From NCBI RefSeq assembly GCF_017654505.1, contig NC_054537.1, positions 68,838,145-68,902,144 on the forward strand: a DNA stretch of 64,000 nt, written 5' to 3'. Of the stretch, positions 1 to 10,836 are shown piece by piece. The position numbers and the translations under genes are program-made. Origin of the DNA: Polyodon spathula (lineage: Eukaryota > Chordata > Actinopteri > Acipenseriformes > Polyodontidae). How positions within the stretch are numbered: the first letter of the stretch is position 1; the number at the start of each line of letters is the position of its first letter. The notes beneath the pieces are model-generated. The model searched no databases and was not told the DNA's origin. It saw only the letters and a program-made list of their open reading frames with translations.

Positions 1-212
1 CTGATTCAAATTCAGCGCCGTTCTGAGACACGGGCGAGGGGAGGAGCCAACAGCACAGCAGAACAACGCAGTTAAACGAGGCAGTCTTCCCAGCGACAGC
101 GAGTGGGAGAAGTACAGGCGTGGAAAAGTACAGAGCAGTTTCGAAGCAGTTTGAAAGCAGGTTGACGGCTGCAGAAGAAACTAAACTTCAAAAAAAAAAA
201 AAAACCCTCAAC

Positions 213-1160
213 ATGGTCTTCAAGCCAGTAATCTGTGACACCTGCTTGATGAGGGAAATCCGAGAAAACCCAGCGGAGCTAAACCAAGTGTGCCTAAAGT
301 GCCGCGCGATCCAGGATTTGCATAAACTAGTAAGTATGCTAGAAATGGAGCTGGAAGAAGTGAGACAGCAACAGGATCTTGAGGAACTGGCACACCCACA
401 ATTCATGGAAGTCTGCATCACCCCTAACAGACTGAAAGCCACCAGGGAGATAGAAGGTCAGAACAGCTGGGTTCAGGTAGGCAGAAGCAGGGAAAAAAAG
501 AAACTTCCTCAAACACAACCACCAGAAATCAAAACAACCAGCAGATTTGAGTTACTTCAGAATTTTGATGAGCAGAACCAACAACAAGAGAATGAAAGGA
601 ACAACATCCAGGACCCCATTGACAGTGGTGACCAGACAGCAAAAAGAAGGGAGGTCATGATTGTTGGGGACTCCATATTGAGAAACACAGCAAGTTCAAT
701 TCGCAGTTTGGACCCCCTTACTACAACAGTGTGCTGCCTTCCGGGAGCCTCGGTCAAGCACATCACTGAGAACGTGGACAGGCTCCTAGAACGAACAGGA
801 GACGACCCGGTAGTAGTCGTCCACATCTGTACAAACAACATTGGAAGAGACAGACCAAAATCCCTGCAAAACAAATTCAGAGAGCTAGGAAGGAAATTAA
901 AAGAGAAAACCAAAACTGTGGTATTTTCTGGTATACTACTGGCACCTTGCAAAGGACCATATGGACAGCTGGAAATAATTAATCAAAACAAATGGCTGAA
1001 GACGTGGTGCACACGGGAAGGCTTCACCTATCTTGATCATTGGACCACATTCTACAACGAGGACTATCTGTATAGACGGGATGGACTGCATTTAAATAAC
1101 AAGGGAACTAGTCTACTCGGAGAAAAGATCCTCGAGCAGGTTCAGAAGCATTTAAACTAG
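213..1160 (+). CDS. CR1 ORF1 protein (zinc-ribbon-like plus SGNH esterase)
   Basis: ORF1 of the CR1 element, about 315 residues from the ATG at 213. An in-frame ATG at 120 would add 31 residues, but it sits before an A-rich run and lacks ORF1-like content, so 213 is preferred. The N-terminus has paired cysteines (C8, C11, C27, C30) that could form a zinc ribbon, followed by an acidic coiled-coil-like stretch. The C-terminal half is an SGNH hydrolase fold: GDS block with Ser at about residue 154, a TNN block near residue 208, and DGLHL with Asp 290 and His 293. In CR1 elements this esterase region is thought to aid membrane or particle association, but its role is unsettled. The block usually written GTND reads CTNN here, so activity is doubtful. 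The reading frame itself is intact. Confidence 0.85.
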   Translation: MVFKPVICDTCLMREIRENPAELNQVCLKCRAIQDLHKLVSMLEMELEEVRQQQDLEELAHPQFMEVCITPNRLKATREIEGQNSWVQVGRSREKKKLPQTQPPEIKTTSRFELLQNFDEQNQQQENERNNIQDPIDSGDQTAKRREVMIVGDSILRNTASSIRSLDPLTTTVCCLPGASVKHITENVDRLLERTGDDPVVVVHICTNNIGRDRPKSLQNKFRELGRKLKEKTKTVVFSGILLAPCKGPYGQLEIINQNKWLKTWCTREGFTYLDHWTTFYNEDYLYRRDGLHLNNKGTSLLGEKILEQVQKHLN

Positions 1161-1234
1161 AAAGGAAGGGGGGAGAAATCAACAAAAAAACAGAAGGGAG
1201 ACCGCATCAAAACAAGAACAACAACTCAGGTAAG

Positions 1235-4003
1235 ACAACCATTAAATGTATTTATCTAAATGCTAGAAGTATCAGAAACAAAATTCTAGAACTTGAAGCT
1301 ACTGCACTAACTGGTAACTATGATGTGATAGGTGTTACAGAAACGTGGTTGTCTGAGAGTGATGGGGACGAATATAATATTTGTGGGTATACACTGTATA
1401 GGAAAGACAGGCAGGACAGAAGAGGAGGAGGGGTAGCGCTATACATAAGAAACAGTCTTGAAGCCCAGGTGTTAAACCTGGACAAAGAAAATAAAACCGA
1501 ATCAATATGGGTCAGAATAATGGACAAAAATTCAAAGGGCATAATAATAGGAGCATGCTATAGACCGCCAGATTCAGACGGTGAGAACAATAATCTGTTA
1601 TACAATGACATTAGAAATGCGTGTAGCAAAGGAGAAGCCATACTAATGGGGGATTTCAACTTCCCCCAAATAAAATGGGAAAACCCGGTGGGTAGCACGA
1701 AGGATGAAATAGAAATGGTGGAAATGACAAATGACTGCTTCCTAACACAATTTGTCAAGGCACCGACTAGAGGGGAGGCATGCCTTGATTTAGTCTTTTC
1801 AAATAACGAAGATAGAATAACTAAAACAGAGGTCAGAGAACCACTGGCAAACTCAGACCACAACATGGTCTCATTTGAAGTGTTTTTTAAATCCCCAAAA
1901 GTAATGACTAAAGCTAAGGTTTACAATTTTAGAAACACAAACTATGAAGGTATGAAACAGAGACTAACAGAAGTAGATTGGAGTAAAATAGAGAAAACTC
2001 CCACAGAAGAAGGGTGGTTGTTCTTCAAAAATGTAGTACTAGAGGCGCAAAACAATTATATCCCTAAAGTAGACAAATCTAAATGTAAAACTAAATTGCC
2101 AAAATGGTTTAATAGATCAATTAAAAAAAATATTCGGCGAAAAAAGGCACTTTACAGAGCATTAAAAAAGGACCAAAAAGAAAGTACGCAGAATGAGTAC
2201 ACAGAACTGCAAACTCAAGTCAAAAAGGAAGTTAGAAAGGCCAAGAGAGAAATAGAAATGAACATTGCTAAGGGAGCTAAAACCAATTCCAAAATGTTTT
2301 TCCAATATTACAACAGCAAGCGAACATTCAAAGAGGAGATTAAACGTTTAAGAGATACAAATGGCAAAATTGTAGATGAAGAAAAAAAAATAGCAAATAT
2401 ATTAAATGATTACTTTTCACAAGTTTTTACAAAGGAAGATACTGACAACATGCCCCACATGTCATCCAGTTCCTATCCAGTTTTAAATAACTTTAGCATA
2501 ACTGAGGCAGAAGTGTTAAAGGGACTAGGAGCTCTTAAAATAAACAAATCCCCTGGGCCGGATGAGATCCTCCCAGTAGTACTCAAAGAAATGAAAGAAG
2601 TAATTTACAAACCGCTAACCAAGATCATGCAGCAGTCTCTTGACACAGGGGTGGTACCGACAGACTGGAAAATTGCAAACGTAATACCGATCCACAAAAA
2701 GGGAAACAAAACTGAACCAGGTAACTACAGACCAGTAAGCCTGACTTCTATTATATGCAAACTTATGGAAACTATAATAAGATCCAAAATGGAAAATTAC
2801 CTATATGGTAACAGGGTCCTGGGAGACAGTTAACATGGTTTTAGGAAAGGGAGATCGTGTCTAACTAACTTGCTAAATTTTTTTGAGGATGCAACATCGA
2901 TAATGGATAATTGCAAAGCATATGACATGGTTTATTTAGATTTCCAGAAAGCTTTTGACAAAGTCCCACACAAAAGATTAATTCTCAAACTGAACGCAGC
3001 TGGCATTCAAGGAAACACATGTACATGGATTAGGGAGTGGTTAACATGTAGAAAACGGAAAGTACTGATTAGAGGAAAAACCTCAGAATGTAGTGTGGTG
3101 ACCAGTGGTGTACCACAGGGATCAGTATTAGGTCCTCTGCTATTCCTAATCTACATTAATGATTTAGATTCTGGTATAGTAAGCAAACTTGTTAAATTTG
3201 CAGACGACACAAAAGTAGGAGGAATGGCAAACACTGTTGCAGCAGCAAAGGTCATTCAAAATGATCTAGACAAGATTCAGAACTGGGCAGACACATGGCA
3301 AATGACATTTAATAGAGAAAAGTGTAAGGTACTGCACGCAGGAAATACAAATGTACATTATAAATATCATATGGGAGATACTGAAATTGGAGAAGGAATC
3401 TATAAAAAAGACCTAGGAGTTTTTGTTGACTCAGAAATGTCTTCATCTAGACAATGTGGGGAAGCTATAAAAAAGGCTAACAAGATGCTCGGATACATTG
3501 TGAAAAGTGTTGAATTTAAATCAAGGGAAGTAATGTTAAAACTGTACAATGCACTAGTAAGACCTTATCTTGAATATTATGTGCAGTTCTGGTCACCTCG
3601 CTATAAAAAAGATATTGCTGCTCTAGAAAGAGTACAAAGAAGAGCGACCAGAATTATTCCGGGCTTAAAAGGCATGCCATATGCAGACAGGCTAAAATAA
3701 TTGAATCTGTTCAGTCTTGAACAGAGAAGACTACGTGGTGACCTAATTCAAGCATTCGAAATTCTAAAAGGTATTGACAGTGTCGACCCAAGGGACTTTT
3801 TCAGCCTGAAAAAAGAAACAAGGACCAGGGGTCACAAACGGAGTTTAGACAAAGGGGCATTCAGAACAGAAAATAGGAGGCACTTTTTTACATAGAGACT
3901 CGTGAGGGTCTGGAATCAACTCCCCAGTAATGTTGTTGAAGCTGACACCCTGGGATCCTTCAAGAAGCTGCTTGATGAGATTTTGGGATCAATAAGCTAC
4001 TAA
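1235..4003 (+). pseudogene. CR1 ORF2 (endonuclease / reverse transcriptase), three nonsense codons
   Basis: One continuous frame carries an APE-type endonuclease then a reverse transcriptase. Endonuclease signs are LNARSIRNK just after 1250, VTETWL near 1335, GDFNFP near 1650 and SDHN near 1855. Reverse transcriptase signs are SPGPDEIL near 2550, SGVPQGSVLGPLLFLIYIND at about 3107-3163 and the catalytic FADDT at about 3197. The frame is broken only by stops: TAA at 2831, TAA at 3698 and TAG at 3893. The copy at 60445 has GAA and CAG at the latter two sites. The first stop is explained by CAA to TAA. The natural stop is TAA at 4001. No clear ATG precedes the endonuclease domain; the first in-frame ATG (1325) lies inside it, so the true start of ORF2 is uncertain. 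Confidence 0.9.
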
Positions 4004-4052
4004 AAACCAAACGAGCAAGATGGGCCGAATGGCCTCCTCTCGTTTGTAAACT

Positions 4053-4076
4053 TTCTTATGTTCTTATGTTCTTATG
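4053..4076 (+). repeat. CR1 3' tail, (TTCTTATG)3
   Basis: Three exact copies of the octamer TTCTTATG end the CR1 element. The same octamer ends the copy near 61360. CR1-clade elements characteristically end in a short octamer repeat instead of poly-A, probably recognised by the reverse transcriptase during target-primed integration. Confidence 0.9.
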
Positions 4077-5649
4077 TAAGTAAATACTATTACGTATCAT
4101 AATGCCAGCCATAAACACATAGAGAATAAGAAAACAAATAAGACAGCACCAATGGCAAAGCGCTGCATTCTTCTATGCTGAAAAACTAAGACCTAGGCTA
4201 CTACTAGTTTTTCAAAAGCAAGTAAGCAAAATGAATTGCATATTTCATTATTGTTTAGTATATTTCTTTCCACAGTGCCTGATTTTAATGAAGCGATAAT
4301 CAGCAATTTTAAACCATGGCTGTTTCTTAATTGAATTATATTTTCTGACGACGAAGAAATGAGTTCAACACTACTTTTCTAGCTGTACAATCCTTAAAGG
4401 AAATTGATCACTTTACTGTGTAAAGGATGTAGTTACTATACTACACACTGTTGGTTTCATAAAGACGTTCTGTCTCTGGAGACAAGCCTCTTTTTAAATC
4501 TTGCAAATAATACTGCAGAATTACAAACAAAACAATTGAGAGGATTAATTATGTGTTTACATTAAAAGGGGCTCTATTTAAATTACAATCGGGTAATACA
4601 TAGCAGTGAACCGGTTTTAGAGCAACATCAGTTTATCAGTGTTTCATATTTTATCCTGGCTATTATTATAATGCCAGTAAAAAACTAAACTTAATTTGTG
4701 GAGTACTGTAAACATGATTATTTTCACATGACATTGCTGGATTGTTACTAAACTGTTTCGTATTTTTTATTGTTATTGTAAATGCCAGCAATGAGCCAAG
4801 TGATGTCTATAAACATTACAACAGGTTTGAAGTGTCTTCACGTGCTTTACTTACTATTACAGCAACAATAACCTGACTGGGGGAAAAATATATATATATA
4901 TTTTTTTTTACATTTACGTATTTTAACTAGGAACATTATAATTATGTTCAAATGCCATATTTAATTATAAATATGTTGACAAAAAGTGGGAACCCAAATG
5001 AAATTGGCCATTTTTGAAAAACGGAATTTGGGATTTCCAAGAATGGAACAATTAGTAGCCCTAAAGATGGTTACAATTGAAGGCAGTGCAGACGCCAGTG
5101 TTTTATGCAGTAGTATAAAGCAATTTTATGCAGGCCACCAGTTAAGCATGCAGTCTATATTTATTTTACACACGCTGTTTAAAATATATTTTTTAGAGTA
5201 AAACAGGTTTAAAAGGCATTGACTTGCAAAAGGACACTCAGTACTATATCTCCAGTCAAGTCCCACCCCTTGTTTGCTGTATTTTTCACACACCTCTTTA
5301 TAGACGTGCATACTGATAAATCCTCTCCTGATCACTCGTTTTATCACCAAACTCCTCAATAATGCAATCCAAGTCATTATTTTATTACTATAACATCTCA
5401 AAAAGCTCTGCAAATGTCTGTGATATTCTTTCAATGCTGGATGCAGAAGCAGCTATCTCCTTGTTTAATTATGTGTTATCTATGTGGTGCATGGGGCTAT
5501 CAAATACAGCTTTTTTCGACTTCATTCGGCTCCTATCGGTCTCACTCGGCCATTGAAAGGTTTTCTCTGCTTTTTCTGGAGAAAAAAGACCTGTACTTTA
5601 CATCTTTTTGATGACTGGAAAGGGAAAATTGTACTGTTGGACCTGGTCC
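4077..5649. other. No gene seen; AT-rich unique-looking DNA
   Basis: I see no recognisable domain, RNA gene or clean terminal repeats. The short open frames near 4986-5669 overlap each other on both strands and show no homology I recognise. A short TA tract lies near 4888-4900. Confidence 0.6.
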
Positions 5650-6640
5650 GACATAGTCGCATAGGGTAGGAGAGGATCTGTGGTGTCCTTTGTGTTCATC
5701 ACCAGCTACATTAAAACACATTTTGACAGGATGTAAGGTGGGTCTTAGCCAAGGACGGTTTACTTGGTGTCATGACCACGTGCTGTGATGTTTGGCCTTA
5801 GCATTGGAAGACAAGTGCAGCATGACCAACAGGTTGCCACCAATGACAACAATATGACACACGAAGGACAACATTCCTTTGTTCAGGGGAACAACCTCCA
5901 AGAAAAGGTTTTAAAACCAAAACTCATCTAGGACAACTGGAATCTGCTAGAGACGGAAAAATGCTGGCAGCTGTTGGACAACAGCTTATTTTCCCACCTG
6001 AGAGTGCCACCACTAACCTTCGACCAGATATTGTCCTGTGGTCTGGATCAGCATGCCTTGTTCACCTGGTAGAGTTAACAGTGCCATGGGAGGATGCTAT
6101 GGATGAGGAGTATGAACAGAAGAAACTTTGGTATGCTCAACTAGCTGCTGAAGCAGAACAACGAGGATGGAGAGTCCAGGTTTACCCAGTGGAGGTGGGT
6201 TGTTGAGGATTTGTGGCACACTGCACAACTTGGTTTCTCAGAGACATCGGATTCAGTGGTCAAGAGTTGCGACACATAGTGAAAAACTTATCTGAAGCAG
6301 CAAAGAGGAGCAGCAACTGGCTCTGTTTGAGACGAAAAGATTCTGGTTGGGGACCTCAAGCACAGGGCCTAGCTGAGTGGGGGGCAGAAGGGGGTGATGC
6401 TGGGATACCAGGATCAATGTCGAGCCCTCTTAAGGTGTCGTGGGCTAGTCGACGAAACACCAAGGATGGAAGGTGCCCGCTTGAAGATCCCCGAGAAGTA
6501 CTCTACTCACCTCAGTCCAGACGCTTGTCATGCTGATGCGCTGGGGAGGCCGCACTGTGGTTGATCCCTGGAGCCAGCATTACACTTCAGCCATCAGCAC
6601 CAGGAAGAAGGATATCTACATCATCAGATGGATGTAAATG
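5650..6640 (+). mobile_element. 3' end of a LINE with restriction-like endonuclease (R2/NeSL/HERO-like)
   Basis: A decayed 3' fragment of a non-LTR retrotransposon. It keeps a CCHC knuckle and the C-terminal nuclease domain, which is the gene order of early-branching LINEs that lack an APE endonuclease. Upstream reverse transcriptase is not visible, as expected from 5' truncation. The right limit is set where similarity to coding sequence fades, with GRPHC-like residues near 6548, and is approximate. The exact family cannot be settled by eye. Confidence 0.72.
5678..6536 (+). pseudogene. CCHC knuckle plus restriction-like endonuclease domain, broken
   Basis: In frame 2, 5678-5737 encodes C-x2-C-x7-H-x4-C (CPLCSSPATLKHILTGC), the cysteine/histidine pattern that precedes the nuclease of R2-type elements. 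That frame hits TGA near 5807. After a frame change, 5961-6203 reads LRPDIVLW, then VHLVELTVPWE. This is a PD...E-x-T pattern that fits a PD-(D/E)XK nuclease, followed by a Lys/Glu/Arg-rich helix and VYPVEVGC. TGA at 6204 interrupts the frame, and the match continues from GFV to SSNWLCLRRKDSGWGP near 6355. Two of the stops look like CGA to TGA decay of CpG. The domain would nick target DNA to prime reverse transcription; here it cannot be made. The nuclease assignment rests on motif spacing and memory of similar fish proteins. Confidence 0.68.
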
Positions 6641-9182
6641 CAGATGGATCACATTAGTTTACAGAAACATAAGCAATCTTAGTTGGTGCTTATCTTGCAA
6701 GAGTCCAATATCAGCATGAAGTTTTAACACCTACTCTCATGTAATGGAAATCATTATAATTCTAGAAACAGTAGAATGCAATATAATTCTGTGTTGTCTA
6801 TATAATCACTGGACAACAATGAACTATCAATCAAAAGTGAATGAATACCGCCGATGCATTGAGTCTGAGCACAAGCAATTACATCAAATAGCAACCATCA
6901 CCAACTTCATTCTGGATCCAGGTTAGATTAGAAAAATGAAAAATGTATTTTATTAGTTTGTGAAGAAAACTTTGTCCATCTGACCCCAACTTACAACAAA
7001 CATCCTTGCAAGTATTAATTACATTTAAAATCGTGGTTTTAAAAAGTATATCATTAACTCTTTGCTGTCCAGTGTCCAACATATTTGACATTGAGAAAAT
7101 AGGCATAAATAAGCATATAACATCCCCAGGGCAGGGTGTATACATGTAGATAAAATGAAAGAGCACTTGCAGTACCATGTCATGCCTGCTTACGTCAAAG
7201 TTTGTCATCTATTCTATATATATATATATTTTTTTTATATAAATAAATGTCAGGGATTTATATATTTTTTTATATTTTAGAATGGACAGTTTCCTGAGAG
7301 TGACAGCCTGCTTCTCTACAAACCCTGCCTGGCTGCAAGTCAGCCATCCTGGATACAAAAGAAACACAAGAGGCCTTGCGTGGGAAAAGCTTGGAGCCAC
7401 TGTGGCACCCCATTGTTGAACGAAGACATTACATCATTCTCACAGTTTAAATGCTGCCACATCAGGAATAATAAAAACCAAACTCATTCTGCAACAATAC
7501 ATTCAGAAGACAAAATGAATTTTTATTGTTAATTCAGGCTGAATTTCTATCCAGGGTTATATCGGGAATTACATTTTTTTTTTTTTTTGACAAGTTCTTT
7601 CTTTCATAACCTTGTATTTAAAAAAAGGAACTGGAAATGGAAACTGCACTCTGGCGTCACAGGTACTTGTAAGAGAAAGTGCTATTTGTGTTCCCTTTTT
7701 AACGAGAATACAAGTTTCAGTGTAATGGCATTATGGTGCAAATAGGAGATAAGCTCTCATGATGAATTCAGGGAGTGAAATAAGATTTCTATTGCATAGC
7801 ACTTTGATGGTCTACTCCTAGATTTACTAGGGGTACAATAAGACACATCTGAGCTTGTTATTTATACACTGTGGTTAATTAAGCTCCTAGTAAAATCTTG
7901 AATGGGTGAAGCGTCTATGCAACGGGAGTTTTATTCACATCCTGCAATGAATCAAGTAGAATGGGCCACTATATCAAAAGCAGTTTGTGCAGTAGTAGAG
8001 TTGCACTCAGTAAAAGAGCACTGCCATTGTGAAGTGCATGGATAGGATCTCATACTGCATGCAGGACTAACTCAGCCAGGTCAGGCAAAATTAGCAAGGA
8101 AAAAAATTCCAAAGTATCCACACCAAGTCTACTATAATTAGTATGATTAATAAACACTCTATATAATCAGTATCCCCATAACCAGATCTTCAAGTCATTT
8201 GCATTGCTTGTTTAAGGCTGCAGCCCAAACAGAAAAATCAGAAAGCTCCGAGGAAATCGGTGTCTTACCCATATTTACGGTCACCATCAGGACCAGTAGT
8301 CTTCTTACTTTACTACAGCCAGCGCTTCTCTCCCTTGATTACTTGTTAAGAAAGCAAATATTTGCTCTTTTATTGTAGTATTTATTTAAGAAACCAGTAA
8401 TGCTGCAAGACATTCATGCATAACTATACAACACTCAATGGTGTTAAACTATCAGACACTTAAACAGAAATTCTATGATAGTTTCATTTATTTTTCATCA
8501 TTAAACCAAGACTAGTGGTCCCCTTGAGTGTCAATGTGATCTACATTCACAGAACATGGAATCATGACTTACAACTAGGAGGTGTAATGATTCTTCGTGT
8601 ATTGATCGAAAACTTTCTTTACATGATATATCATATCATAATAAAGGGATATATCGTTTGTATCAAGACCAAACGCACAACAGAGCTCACTGCAGTTTAG
8701 CACCTGTGTTATATAGTTGTCTTGAATATTTATTTATTTATTTATTTATAACAAAATAGTCCAGTATAAAATGACCGGCACTGGTTTATAACAAACTCGA
8801 AAATGTCGTTCCACTATAAGTCTTGTTTTCTAGTAATAAAGTGTGTAATGTTACGGTCTCATAAGAATGCAGACTCTATTTGAGTGCTTGTGAAGAACGC
8901 CCATACCAAATTCAAGTTGTATAAGCGGTTCTGAAGTGTTATTAAATATAATATGGTATTTTGCTGTACTAATAGAATAAACTATGGGTGACTATTACTT
9001 GATATAAATTATCATGTTATGAAAGAATTGGCTTTCTAGGTACTTTTTTTCTTTCAAATAACATATATCTATTGCGTGATTTATTTTAAATGCAATTATA
9101 TATCCTACCCATTATCACAGTTGTGTTACAGGATACATTATTTTATGTCTAATGTAATTTAATCACAGTTTTACATATAGAC
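6641..9182. other. No confident gene; low-complexity and unknown DNA
   Basis: Contains a short TA/T-rich patch at 7215-7275, a poly-T run near 7574, and TTTA repeats near 8730. An open frame at 7281-7527 preceded by a splice-acceptor-like sequence is listed separately. Nothing else here resembles a gene or a bounded repeat. Confidence 0.55.
7281..7530 (+). other. Unassigned open frame after an acceptor-like site
   Basis: A T-rich tract ends in AG at 7279-7280, after which a frame stays open for about 82 codons and ends in TAA near 7528. The start of the reading is NGQFPESDSLLLYKPC. It has no ATG near its left end, so it could only be a terminal coding exon. I do not recognise the protein. 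In AT-rich DNA an open stretch this long can occur by chance, and no partner exon is evident nearby. Confidence 0.15.
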
Positions 9183-9485
9183 TGCCCTGTTCTCAGGCTA
9201 CATCTCAAATGCTAGGCTGCTTTGCTTATCAGATAATGTCCCAAATTCTGAGCCACACTGCTTTTAAGATGGGTCCCAAATTTTGAGCCCAGTTTTTGGG
9301 ATGTCCTGCTCTTGCAGATGACAGTACAGTTTCTAGGTCATGCTCAGTTTACCATAAAAGCGGATCGTGAATTTGTTTGATTACCCCTTAGTACATGAAT
9401 CAAAATTAATGGATCAGAGCAGAATTTGGGACATCATCTGAAAACCAGTGTCCCAGAAATTGGGACATAACCTGAGAACAGGGCA
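9183..9485. mobile_element. MITE with terminal inverted repeats TGCCCTGTTCTCAGG
   Basis: The left end TGCCCTGTTCTCAGG at 9183 is matched by its perfect reverse complement ending at 9485. Interior copies of a GTCCCAAATT-like motif occur near both ends (9238 and about 9463). The unit is 303 bp and has no coding capacity, so it is a non-autonomous DNA transposon. No clean target duplication is visible in the flanks, which leaves the superfamily open. Confidence 0.72.
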
Positions 9486-9489
9486 TGTG

Positions 9490-10190
9490 TCTACAATAGC
9501 ATTGTGATATCAGATCATGCTCAGCTTGCTTTAGAACTTACATTTCTAGACCAACCTGCCTTTCACAGGCCCTGGTTTTTCACCCCTTACTTCTCTCTGA
9601 TCACAATTTTACTGAATTTATTTCCTCTTAAATTGCTCTTTCTGTCGACAACAATACAACACCAGGAATCTCTCACGCTACTCTTTGGGAGACCTTGAAA
9701 GCCTACCTATGGAGCAGAATCATTTCATACACTGCCAAGGCTAATAAGCATTGTTTGGGCAGGCTTTTGGAATTGATGGACCAAATTAAAAAATTAGACC
9801 ATTAATATTCTACCAGACCAACAGCAGAACTATACAAGGAACGTCTGGTTCTTCAAACCGAATTTGATGTTTTCTCTACCAAACAGGCTAAACAGTTAAT
9901 ATCCAGATCACGTCACGTTGTGTATGAGTACGGTGACAAAGCGACTTTGCCCACCAACTTTGTCAGTCAGAGGCTTCTTGACACAGACCAACTGGTCCAA
10001 CTACAGCTCAACGAGAGATTAGTAATCAATTTGAAAACTTCTACTCCAAACTCTATATGTCTGAATCACCCGCAGACCCCTCCTTACTGGATGCTTTCTT
10101 TAATAATTTTACTTTTCCTACTGTCGACCCCCAATCTGACACCTGCTTAGAAAAGCCCCTAGAGCTGGATGAGGTAGCTCCTGTTTGCTA
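9490..10190 (+). pseudogene. L1-like (Tx1/L1 clade) ORF2 fragment, endonuclease to RT linker
   Basis: The frame starts with IVISDHAQLALEL, the SDH end of an APE endonuclease, then runs through the linker typical of fish L1-like ORF2: LWETLKAYL near 9685, ISYTAKANK near 9725, RPTAELYKERLVLQTEFD near 9815, and ISRSRHVVYEYGDKA near 9900. It then reads NLKTS, FYSKLY-like and ESPADPSLLDAFF near 10060. Stops and frame changes are scattered throughout. The reverse transcriptase palm is absent. Orientation is +. A second L1-like piece, the C-terminus, lies at 15690-16080; whether both derive from one insertion cannot be told. Confidence 0.72.
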
Positions 10191-10640
10191 TTACCACTGA
10201 GCCCCTTGCTATGGCACTGCATAGTTGACAAGATTTCTGTGGCATAATTTGGGGCTTACAGGAGCAAAAGATCTCCCAAAACACACATTACATGCTTCTC
10301 TACCTTCTAACTGTTACTGTTTTGGGGTGCCAGGTAGACAATTATTACTATCAAAAAATAAAAGGAATAATATTAAATGGAACTCCAATCGACAGGCCCA
10401 AACCCCACTCACAAACAATTCCAAACCAGGTTAACTTGGAATTAAACTTACATGCCTTTATTATTTAAACAGCACCCATTAGTTTTTTCTCAAAGTATAG
10501 AAAAAAGAAACAAGACCAGTATTTAACCAGTATTTTCAATATTTTATTGGCTTACTTGGATTCAAAACAAAAAACACTTTAAAAAAGAAAACACACCATA
10601 GCATACATTCTTATGACTATAAGATTAGATTTGCGTTCAG
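10190..10640. other. No gene seen
   Basis: AT-rich sequence between the L1-like fragment and the TA tract. It may contain part of an old LTR (poly-A-signal-like motifs on either strand), but no boundary can be fixed. Confidence 0.5.
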
Positions 10641-10648
10641 TATATATC

Positions 10649-10683
<35 letters not shown>

Positions 10684-10754
10684 TATATATATACAGTATA
10701 GTTATATGTCATATCATAATAAGTTATCTAATATATCCAATATTGTTTGCTTAT

Positions 10755-10826
<72 letters not shown>
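10640..10826. repeat. (TA)n microsatellite tracts
   Basis: Long TA runs at about 10648-10692 and 10758-10826, separated by imperfect AT-rich sequence. The second run ends four bases before the Tc1 element's left end. The open frames through here (Ile-Tyr repeats) are translation artefacts. Confidence 0.95.

Positions 10827-10830
<4 letters not shown>

Positions 10831-10836
<6 letters not shown>

Larger units (their letters stand above)
1..4076 (+). mobile_element. CR1-clade LINE, nearly full length
   Basis: A non-LTR retrotransposon in sense orientation. It has a GC-rich 5' leader (1-212), ORF1 with an esterase domain, ORF2 with an endonuclease and reverse transcriptase, a short 3' UTR, and a tail of three perfect TTCTTATG units at 4053-4076. 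The 8-bp 3' repeat and an SGNH esterase in ORF1 are both known traits of CR1 elements. The left end coincides with the window start, so the true 5' end may lie outside. ORF2 stays in one frame but has three premature stops, so this copy is dead yet young. A second, 5'-truncated copy of the same subfamily lies at 60445-61360 and differs by only about two dozen bases over 0.9 kb. Confidence 0.93.
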
